From contig WRJM01000005.1 in NCBI GenBank assembly GCA_009782265.1, positions 1 to 36,725 on the forward strand: 36,725 nucleotides of DNA, given 5' to 3'. Positions 29,725 to 36,725 of the stretch are shown piece by piece. Origin of the DNA: Oscillospiraceae bacterium (GTDB taxonomy: Bacteria; Bacillota; Clostridia; Oscillospirales; Ruminococcaceae). Positions within the stretch are counted from its first letter, which is position 1, and each line of letters starts with the position of its first letter. The translations under genes and the position numbers were made by a program. Under the pieces are notes generated by a model. That model made no database searches. It was not told where the DNA came from and was given only the letters and a program-made list of their open reading frames with translations.

Positions 29725-29761
29725 TTCGTGTTTCTCCTGCCGCAGGCGGGGGAAACACGAA
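29725..29761. repeat. Hairpin related to the PEPCK leader hairpin
   Basis: TTCGTGTTTCTCCTGCCGCAGGCGGGGGAAACACGAA near-perfect inverted repeat. Confidence 0.8.
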
Positions 29762-29791
29762 GTAATGAATTAATAAGGAGGGCAGGAATAA

Positions 29792-30763
29792 GTGAACAAA
29801 CGAAAAAGAACCGGAAGAGCCGCACGGCTTTTAGACAATAAAGGCGAATCGTTAATCTATATATTCTCAATCATGCTTTTTCTTATGATTATCTGTTCGT
29901 CAGTGGTGACAGCCGCTATCGCCAACCACGGTTATCAGGTTAAGCAGTACGAATACAATCAAGCGATTATATTGGATGAATCCATCCATAAGAACATCAT
30001 GTACAGCCTGCAAATCGACCCGTCTGATTCTTCTCTGCTGTCAAGACAGCTTGCTGAAGCATTATATGAAATCAGAGGCGGAAATCCCTTTTCCCCTGCC
30101 CGTTTAGGAACGATTGAACTTAATTTAAGCATGGTTTCCGGTACGCCCATTGATTTATACAATGACGGGAGCATTACGCTTCAAAGCGTAGAGCTTTCCT
30201 TCCCTGAGCAGCATGTTATTATCAATCCTTCATCGCCCGCACAGTACCAATTGAAACAGGTGTTAGACCCCCGTGTTGTTTGCAATAATTGCGACGGGCA
30301 AATATTTCCTGTCCCCGCAGACCCTCTTGATGCATGTAATTGCGGAAGTCCGATTCCCATCCCTGACAACGAAAATATGAAAAAAGTATTGGAGTTTATT
30401 ACTCCCAACGGTGAAAGAAGACCTAAAACAATAAATATTATCTCGTCAATGATTGTTACTGTTGTAATTGATGCAAACGGCAAAACGATTATATCAAGAG
30501 CCTATTATCAATATTCCGGCGGAAAGCTTTCAGACGACCCGATTAATTATTACGAGCGTTGTCATAACGATGAAGATATTTTATCCCCGACACACGGACA
30601 ATGCATTGTTTTAGATGAACATTCCTGTGATGTTTGCAGAGGGGGTACAGATTGCGGTATTTCATGGCATTACATTGATTGCATTGATGAAAATGACGAT
30701 AATATGGTATTTACTCATTTCGGAAGATGGGAGTTGATTAGATATGAAACGATTGAAGCATAG
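29792..30763 (+). CDS. Pseudopilin-like protein (no Glu5; GspK/PilX-like by analogy)
   Basis: 323 aa, GTG start with SD AAGGAGG; 'LLDNKGESLIYIFSIMLFLMIICSSVVTAAIANHGYQVKQYEYNQ'; Cys-rich motifs. Confidence 0.75.
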   Translation: MNKRKRTGRAARLLDNKGESLIYIFSIMLFLMIICSSVVTAAIANHGYQVKQYEYNQAIILDESIHKNIMYSLQIDPSDSSLLSRQLAEALYEIRGGNPFSPARLGTIELNLSMVSGTPIDLYNDGSITLQSVELSFPEQHVIINPSSPAQYQLKQVLDPRVVCNNCDGQIFPVPADPLDACNCGSPIPIPDNENMKKVLEFITPNGERRPKTINIISSMIVTVVIDANGKTIISRAYYQYSGGKLSDDPINYYERCHNDEDILSPTHGQCIVLDEHSCDVCRGGTDCGISWHYIDCIDENDDNMVFTHFGRWELIRYETIEA

Positions 30764-31100
30764 ACACCGCCTGATTTCTAACAAGGGCGAGCTTATCGCG
30801 GAAACCATGGTCAGCTTTATGATTTTGGCTATGCTGTTTGCGGCTGTCCTGATGTGTTTAAATTTCGCGCTGAGAGTAACAGGGCGGTCTATACGCGATT
30901 CAAGGGAATTGCAGGAAGATGTTGTAAACCCTACTTTATTAACGCAATACGGCGGCGATGAAGAAGATGTTATCATCTTTTTTGCTTATGACGACCCTGT
31001 GGGAGCGGGCATAAAGAATGCTTCGCATACAACTTATTTCTACGAAAACGACGACGGCGACTACATCGTAAGGGGTTTTTCTCCTGACTTTGAGTTTTGA
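30744..31100 (+). CDS. Pseudopilin-like minor subunit
   Basis: 118 aa; 'LISNKGELIAETMVSFMILAMLFAAVLMCLNFAL'; overlaps preceding gene. Confidence 0.75.
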   Translation: MKRLKHRHRLISNKGELIAETMVSFMILAMLFAAVLMCLNFALRVTGRSIRDSRELQEDVVNPTLLTQYGGDEEDVIIFFAYDDPVGAGIKNASHTTYFYENDDGDYIVRGFSPDFEF

Positions 31101-31119
31101 GTAAGGAATGGTTATATTT

Positions 31120-31647
31120 ATGAGAAAGTTATCAAATTTAAAAAGTAAAAAAGGCATGACGTTAGTCGAGCTTTTAACGGGCATTGCCATGCTTTCTTTC
31201 TTGATGATTATGATTACATCGATTTTAATGCCGACGTCCAGAGTGCAATCCAGAGTTATTGACCTTGCGGAGATGAACACGCTGCTTGACAATGTTTCCA
31301 ACCCTATTATAAAGGATTTATCAAGTGCAACAAGCGTAGTGCCCGGGTCAATGATATTCGGAGCAGATGATTTAGTCAGGATTCCTATTGGCAATACTTG
31401 GGTTGAGTATACGGTTGACCCGGCAAGCGGTATATTAATGAGAGAAACGAACAGGGACGGGGGCGTTTCCCGCTTTGTGCTTTCGCCGGCTTATTACAGA
31501 AATAAAAGCATCACTTTCGCCGTTACGGACGCCGGTTTAACTTCCGGAACAGGGTTTATTTTAACGGTTATTATTTTATCCGATACCGGAGAGGAATTGG
31601 CAGACAGGAGTTATGCGATTAAACCGCTTGCGGTTAATTCTTATTGA
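31120..31647 (+). CDS. Pseudopilin-like minor subunit with canonical prepilin motif
   Basis: 'SKKGMTLVELLTGIAMLSFLMIMITSILMPTSRVQSR'. Confidence 0.82.
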   Translation: MRKLSNLKSKKGMTLVELLTGIAMLSFLMIMITSILMPTSRVQSRVIDLAEMNTLLDNVSNPIIKDLSSATSVVPGSMIFGADDLVRIPIGNTWVEYTVDPASGILMRETNRDGGVSRFVLSPAYYRNKSITFAVTDAGLTSGTGFILTVIILSDTGEELADRSYAIKPLAVNSY

Positions 31648-31672
31648 TTGTTAAATAATTAAATATAGTTAA

Positions 31673-31760
31673 TTAACTTAGAAAATGCCCAATAAACAGG
31701 CATGAAAAGCTTTGATATATGGGTTTTTATGCCTGTTTATTGGTGCAATTTTCAAGTTAA
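31673..31760. repeat. Long imperfect inverted repeat (~36-nt arms)
   Basis: TTAACTTAGAAAATGCCCAATAAACAGGCATGAAAA ... TTTTATGCCTGTTTATTGGTGCAATTTTCAAGTTAA. Confidence 0.8.
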
Positions 31761-31767
31761 TTTACTA

Positions 31768-31797
31768 TAAAACGCTGATATATTTATCAGCGTTTTT
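31768..31797. terminator. Rho-independent terminator after the pilin-like operon
   Basis: AAAACGCTGATA-TATT-TATCAGCGTTTTTA. Confidence 0.85.
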
Positions 31798-31838
31798 ATT
31801 TTTGACGACTTTCCGCTTTATTTTAATTTTGATGGAAT

Positions 31839-31920
31839 ATCCCCGCTATAACAATTTATCGCCTCTCCGTAAGGGAGAAGCGATATTGCGTGTCGCGGCT
31901 CGCGACCGCCGCACGGGGAT
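31839..31920. other. Predicted three-way-junction structured element
   Basis: Outer ATCCCCG/CGGGGAT; inner TATCGCCTCTCC-GTAA-GGGAGAAGCGATA and GTCGCG-GCT-CGCGAC. Confidence 0.5.
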
Positions 31921-32005
31921 TTATAAAGATAATTAAACCCCTTTTAATGGAATATCCCTGCTACCTTTAGTATAGCAGGGATATTGTCAGCGGCGACCCG
32001 CCGCC

Positions 32006-32091
32006 GGGGAAGAAGGGAATTGAACCCTTGCGCCCTTTTACAGACCTACTCCCTTAGCAGGGGAGCCCCTTCACCGCTTGGGTACTTCCCC
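32006..32091 (-). tRNA. tRNA-Ser(GCT)
   Basis: GGGGAAG acceptor pairs CTTCCCC; CTCCC-CTGCTAA-GGGAG anticodon arm; long variable arm; AAGGG-TTCAATT-CCCTT T-arm. Confidence 0.95.
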
Positions 32092-32127
32092 AATCAAACA
32101 GTGATAAACAATGGTAGCGCAAATTAC

Positions 32128-32156
32128 ATTTTATCACAAAAAACCGTGCTTGTCAA
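32128..32156 (-). promoter_or_regulatory. tRNA-Ser promoter
   Basis: Minus strand TTGACA-N17-TAAAAT. Confidence 0.75.
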
Positions 32157-32207
32157 GCATTAATTTTCACTTTTCACCTAAAATTTAGTTAATACGCCCG
32201 AAAACAC

Positions 32208-32236
32208 TTGACAATGTTAATAATATACTTTAAAAT
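32208..32236 (+). promoter_or_regulatory. rny promoter
   Basis: TTGACA-N17-TAAAAT. Confidence 0.75.
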
Positions 32237-32380
32237 AAAAGGTGATATGCTTGTATAAATTGCCCGTTTAGTTAGCAGGGATAATTTTTAATATAAAGCA
32301 AATCAACATTTTTTCAACGCCGTAATTGCCTATTTTCCGCAGTTGCCGCGTTTAAGGATACAAAAAGGAGGATGCAGCCA

Positions 32381-33979
32381 ATGGAAGCATGGCTGATTAT
32401 CTTGCTGTGCCTTCTCAGCTTTGGCGTCGGAGCCGCCGTTTTCGGCTTCGTTTTATACAAAGCAGGCGAGAAACACCGCATGAAGTTCGCCGAGGCTCAC
32501 ATCGAGTCGGCGGAAAAAGAAGCACTGAGAATCATCAACGAGGCTAACGAAAAAGCCCAAACCAAAAAGAAAACCGCTTTGGTAGAAGCAAAAGACGAGA
32601 TTTACAAGATGCGCGGCGAAGCGGAGAAGGACATCAGCCGCCAAAAGCAGGAAACCGAAAGGGATATGAAAGAACGCAGGTCGGAATTATCCCGCAACGA
32701 GAGAAGATTACAGCAGAAAGAAGAAAGCCTTGAAAAGAAAAACGATAAAATTGAAAAGCTTGAAGAATCTTTAGTTCTCAAAAACAAACAAGCGGAGGAA
32801 AAATTAGAGGAAGCGGACTTAATTAAACGCAGTCAGCACGAAATGCTGACAAAAATATCCGGCTTCTCGACAGAACAGGCGAAAGAACATTTGCTTTCGC
32901 TGTTGGACGACCAGCTCGACCATGAAAAGGCAGTCAGAATTTTAGCGCATGAACAGAAAATCAAAGACGAGTGCGACGCAAAAGCGCGCGGGTACATTTC
33001 CTTAGCGATTTCAAGGCTTGCTTCCGAAACCGTTTCGGAACTGGCGGTATCGGTTGTGCCGCTTCCCAGCGATGAAATGAAAGGACGTATAATCGGACGC
33101 GAAGGGCGTAATATCCGCACTTTAGAACAGCTTACGGGTGTTGACCTCATTATTGACGACACGCCGGAAGCCATTACCCTTTCAAGCCACGACCGCGTAA
33201 GACGCGAAATTGCGCGTATTTCCTTAGAACGGCTCATTCAAGACGGCAGAATCCACCCCACGCGCATTGAAGAAATGGTGGAAAAGGCAAAGCAGGAAAT
33301 CGAACTTAAAATCAAGCAGGAGGGCGAGCGCGCCATTCTTGACACAAATGTCGGCGGCGTGAACTCCGAAATCATAAAACTGCTCGGACGGCTTTATTAC
33401 AGAACTTCCTACAGCCAAAATGTACTGGCGCACTCCATAGAAGTCGCGCACCTTTCGGGTATATTGGCGGCAGAGCTGGGTGTTGACTCCAACTTGGCGA
33501 GAAGAGCCGGCTTACTGCACGATATAGGCAAGGCTTTGAGCCATGAAATTGACGGCTCACACGTGCATATCGGCATTGAAGTCTGCAAGAAGTATAAAGA
33601 AAATCCTGAAGTTATCCATGCGATTGAAGCGCACCACGGCGATGTTGAGGTGAAAACCGTCGTTGCCGCAATCGTACAGGCGGCGGACGCAATCAGCGCG
33701 GCAAGACCCGGGGCGCGCAGTGAAAACTACGAGAATTATATCAAACGTCTGCAAAAGCTTGAAGAAATCTGCGCGGAATACAACGGCGTCGATAAAACCT
33801 ACGCAATTCAGGCGGGACGCGAAATCAGAATTCTGATTAAGCCCGACAGCGTAAACGACGACGGCATGGTGATTTTAGCCCGCGAAATCGCACAGCGCAT
33901 TGAAGGCGAAATGGAATACCCCGGACAAATCAAGGTGCATTTGATTCGGGAAAGCAGGGCAATCGACTTTGCAAAATAA
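32381..33979 (+). CDS. rny: Ribonuclease Y
   Basis: N-terminal TM, coiled coil, KH '[32 protein letters not shown]', HD 'LLHDIGKA'; SD AAGGAGG. Confidence 0.97.
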   Translation: MEAWLIILLCLLSFGVGAAVFGFVLYKAGEKHRMKFAEAHIESAEKEALRIINEANEKAQTKKKTALVEAKDEIYKMRGEAEKDISRQKQETERDMKERRSELSRNERRLQQKEESLEKKNDKIEKLEESLVLKNKQAEEKLEEADLIKRSQHEMLTKISGFSTEQAKEHLLSLLDDQLDHEKAVRILAHEQKIKDECDAKARGYISLAISRLASETVSELAVSVVPLPSDEMKGRIIGREGRNIRTLEQLTGVDLIIDDTPEAITLSSHDRVRREIARISLERLIQDGRIHPTRIEEMVEKAKQEIELKIKQEGERAILDTNVGGVNSEIIKLLGRLYYRTSYSQNVLAHSIEVAHLSGILAAELGVDSNLARRAGLLHDIGKALSHEIDGSHVHIGIEVCKKYKENPEVIHAIEAHHGDVEVKTVVAAIVQAADAISAARPGARSENYENYIKRLQKLEEICAEYNGVDKTYAIQAGREIRILIKPDSVNDDGMVILAREIAQRIEGEMEYPGQIKVHLIRESRAIDFAK

Positions 33980-33983
33980 AACC

Positions 33984-34015
33984 AAGCGGGACGATTAATA
34001 AATATCGTCCCGCTT
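33984..34015. terminator. Hairpin terminator after rny
   Basis: AAGCGGGACGAT-TAATAAAT-ATCGTCCCGCTT. Confidence 0.75.
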
Positions 34016-34026
34016 ATTAATAATCT

Positions 34027-34148
34027 GTAGGGGACTGTCCCGATATAAATTATAAAATATTTTTACGGTGCGTCGGGGACGGCGTCCGCAACGTCCCGAT
34101 ATAAATTGTACAATATTTCCACGGGACGCCACGCAGGGCGTCCCCTAC
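34027..34148. repeat. Dispersed repeat, longest copy (two CCCGATATAAATT cores)
   Basis: GTAGGGGACTGTCCCGATATAAATT...ACGTCCCGATATAAATT...GGGCGTCCCCTAC. Confidence 0.8.
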
Positions 34149-34309
34149 AAAAGAATATATTTATAAAAATATTATTTTCCTTGTTTAAAAATCGAACCGA
34201 TTGCTTTTATCGCTTTGGGAGCGGTTTTAGGCGTTGTTTTAGGTGACAATTTGTAAAATAACGAACGAAAAGCTAAAAAAACTTTACACCAAAATGCATA
34301 CTTTTCCAA

Positions 34310-34338
34310 TTGAAATGTGCCGAAAATTGTAATATAAT
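34310..34338 (+). promoter_or_regulatory. Promoter for the phage-regulator-like gene
   Basis: TTGAAA-N17-TATAAT. Confidence 0.7.
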
Positions 34339-34395
34339 GGTATTATTGCATGCAATTATATTCAACCAACGACATTGAAAGGTATGGTTATTAAA

Positions 34396-34833
34396 ATGAC
34401 ATTTAAAGAATTTTTGACACAGGCGAGTAAGCTTAATAAAGCGATTGACAGCGCGATTCTTCAAATTGCGGAATGGAGAGAATTCAGCGTAAAGTCCCGC
34501 AGTTATTTATCTGCGGGCAAGAATCCGAGCCGCGGAAGAAGCAGCAGCATTGAGCAGATTGTTACGAAAATCATGCTTGCCGAGGAACAGCTTAACAAAG
34601 ACATCGACAGATATGTAGACGTTAAAAATGAAATCCGCTCGTTTATAGCACTGCTCAGCGACCCTGAAGAACGCGCAGTTTTAGAACGGCACTATCTGCT
34701 CGGTCAGACATGGGACGTCGTGGCGACGGAAAGCTTCGTCTGCCTCAGAACGATTCATTCCCTGCACAGCAGGGCGCTTAAAAAATTAGAGCCGATTTAT
34801 TACCGGCGGGTTAATGAAAAAACCGCAGTTTAA
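34396..34833 (+). CDS. Phage transcriptional regulator-like (DUF1492/ArpU-type, sigma region 4-like HTH)
   Basis: 'EEQLNKDIDRYVDVKNEIRSFIALLSDPEERAVLERHYLLGQTWDVVATESFVCLRTIHSLHSRALKKLE'. Confidence 0.72.
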   Translation: MTFKEFLTQASKLNKAIDSAILQIAEWREFSVKSRSYLSAGKNPSRGRSSSIEQIVTKIMLAEEQLNKDIDRYVDVKNEIRSFIALLSDPEERAVLERHYLLGQTWDVVATESFVCLRTIHSLHSRALKKLEPIYYRRVNEKTAV

Positions 34834-34848
34834 CTGCAAGGAGTTTTT

Positions 34849-36725
34849 ATGCTGAAACTCATCGTCGCTCCCCCCGGAGCGGGAAAAACAACCTTTATCA
34901 CAGAAAGAATCCGGAAAGCGGCAGTCAATCAAGGCGCAAAGCAAAATCTGCCGCCTTTCCTGATTGTGCCCGAGCAGAGCCATTTTGAAACCGAGCGGAT
35001 GATTTATCAAACGCTCGGCGCGCAAACAGCCTGTAATACTGAGGTTTTGTCTTTCACCAAGCTTGCCGCGAAAATCATAACGGAAAGCCGGAAAGACAAA
35101 GCCTACGCTTCCGATACGGTCAGGGAAATCGGTATGTTCGGCGCAGTCGCCGCAGTTAAGGACAGGCTTGTGTTTTATAAAACCGCTTCCGAAAAGGCGG
35201 ATTTTGCTTCACGTATGCTCGGCGCGGCAAGTGTTTTTCAGCGCGAGGGCATTTCTCCCCAAGACCTTGCGGAATCCGCGGCTGAAATTGAAAGCACCCG
35301 CTTAAAATCAAAAATAGCCGACCTTGCTTTGATTTACGAAAGCTACATGGAGTCTCTGTCAGAAAACTTCTCCGACCGGCAGGATGAAATCAGAACAGCG
35401 GCAAATATCGCGCTTGAAACTGATTTTTTTGAAGGCAGAAAAATTTATATCGACGGCTTTGACGGGTTCACGGGCAGTCAGCTTCTTTTGCTTGAAGCTA
35501 TCATCAGGGGTTCAAAGGAAGCAACCGTTACATTAACCGCGGATAAGCCCGATTCAGCGCATATTCATTACATAACAACCGTAAAACTAACCGAAAAGTT
35601 AAAGGAAACTGCCGTACGATGCCGGATTAACGCAGAAATTGTTGTTTTAAATCCTTTGAACACCTGCGGCAGAACCCCTGAAGAAACCGAAACCTTCCTC
35701 TTTCCCGATACATTCGCCGAAAGCAATTTCGTCGCGGCAAAAATCCGCGAATTAATTACCTGTCATAACTATTTCTTAAACGACATTGCCGTATTAAACG
35801 CGCCGTCGCCGGAAACACTGATGAGCGCGTTTTCGGCATACGGAATCAGCGCGTTCGCCGACCTGCCCGAATCTGTTATTGAAAAACCGATGGTGCGTTT
35901 TATCATTACGGTGTTGGAAGCGGTTTTGGGAATAAAGGGTGCTTTATTAACACTGATTAAAAGCGGATTTATCCGGGTGTCCGGTGAAACCGCGTTCAGA
36001 AACACAGTGAAAGTAAACGCCCTGCGCAAAGTCACGGGTAAAAGAACCTATGATTATGCCCGCCCCGAGAAAAAGTCATACCGTATCGGCAGGGAAATGA
36101 TTAAACGCCTCACCTCTGCCGCGTATGAATGGCAGATGGAGGAAGCTGATTGGTACATGCCTTTTCCCAAAGAATCAAGGTTTGAACCCGCTGAACGAAT
36201 CCGTGCAGAAATTGTCAGCGAAATTTCCGCGCTCTGCGAAAGAATTAAAAACACAACCGGTGATAAAATCACTGAGGAGCTTTCGGATTTTCTGATTAAT
36301 AAAATGGAGCTCGGACGTACGGTGGCAGATATTGTTTACCGCGGCGAAAAAGTCAGCAGTGCTTTAAACGATGAATACCGAAACCTTTGGGAAACGGTTA
36401 TTTCCATATTTGAAGCCATGCACAGCGCATTAAAAAATAAAGAAATAAGTATTGCCGATTATACTGTTATTTTAAAATCCGTTTTCGGCAAAACTAAAAC
36501 AGCCAAACCCCCGCAGGTGCTTGACGCTGTAACTGTCGGTGATTTACGCCGTACAAGAGTCAGCGGGATTAAGGTTGTTTTCCTGATGGGTGCGAATCAG
36601 GGCGAATGTCCGAAAAGCATTTTCAGCGGCGCGGAATTTTCCGCACAGGAAACAGAAAAGCTATGCTTAGCGGGGATTTTCATTGAAGAAAACAAAAGCG
36701 AACGGTATTACCGCGAACGGTTCAT
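34849..36725 (+). CDS. addB: ATP-dependent nuclease subunit B (AddB-like), partial at window end
   Basis: Absent from ORF track (no stop in window); MLKLIVAPPGAGKTTFITERI...FLIVPEQSHFETERMI...IYIDGFDGFTGSQLLLLEAII...VFLMGANQGECPK; SD AAGGAG. Confidence 0.85.
   Translation, partial: MLKLIVAPPGAGKTTFITERIRKAAVNQGAKQNLPPFLIVPEQSHFETERMIYQTLGAQTACNTEVLSFTKLAAKIITESRKDKAYASDTVREIGMFGAVAAVKDRLVFYKTASEKADFASRMLGAASVFQREGISPQDLAESAAEIESTRLKSKIADLALIYESYMESLSENFSDRQDEIRTAANIALETDFFEGRKIYIDGFDGFTGSQLLLLEAIIRGSKEATVTLTADKPDSAHIHYITTVKLTEKLKETAVRCRINAEIVVLNPLNTCGRTPEETETFLFPDTFAESNFVAAKIRELITCHNYFLNDIAVLNAPSPETLMSAFSAYGISAFADLPESVIEKPMVRFIITVLEAVLGIKGALLTLIKSGFIRVSGETAFRNTVKVNALRKVTGKRTYDYARPEKKSYRIGREMIKRLTSAAYEWQMEEADWYMPFPKESRFEPAERIRAEIVSEISALCERIKNTTGDKITEELSDFLINKMELGRTVADIVYRGEKVSSALNDEYRNLWETVISIFEAMHSALKNKEISIADYTVILKSVFGKTKTAKPPQVLDAVTVGDLRRTRVSGIKVVFLMGANQGECPKSIFSGAEFSAQETEKLCLAGIFIEENKSERYYRERF

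Noticed and set aside
31712-31936. 74-aa ORF MIYGFLCLFIGAIFK...
   Set aside because: Runs through the long inverted repeat, terminator and three-way-junction element; no SD.
34273-34464. 63-aa minus ORF upstream of the phage-regulator-like gene
   Set aside because: Covers the plus-strand promoter and start of a supported CDS; no SD or family similarity.

Overview
36.7-kb chromosomal segment from a low-to-mid GC, probably spore-forming Clostridia-like Firmicute (cotJA/cotJB-like genes, LL-diaminopimelate aminotransferase, RNase Y, AddB). Most of it is housekeeping: feoAB, FapA/DUF342 protein, Orn/Lys/Arg decarboxylase-family protein, BMP-like lipoprotein, HD hydrolase, dapL, MBL-fold hydrolase, rlmN, GH5-type lipoprotein, two tandem HD-GYP paralogs, radical SAM protein, AGCS symporter, GTP-type PEPCK, MCP, tRNA-Ser(GCT), rny, and addB running off the end. 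The most interesting accessory locus is a four-gene prepilin-like operon (24.1-31.6 kb). It is headed by a giant protein of about 1,854 aa with a canonical type III (prepilin) signal and a consensus promoter, followed by three smaller pseudopilin-like proteins, with no assembly ATPase, platform protein or prepilin peptidase in the window. Other points worth checking: a candidate ~130-nt small RNA (consensus promoter plus terminator) beside a PemK/MazF-like gene with an unusual N-terminal extension; a small-protein/retropepsin-like gene pair next to a tRNA-like hairpin; dispersed GTAGGGG...CCCCTAC intergenic repeats, one supplying the last codons of rlmN; a composition break inside feoB; a predicted three-way-junction element next to tRNA-Ser; and a 33-aa Cys/Arg-rich ORF missing from the ORF track. 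All calls were made by eye from sequence and translations; no database search was run.
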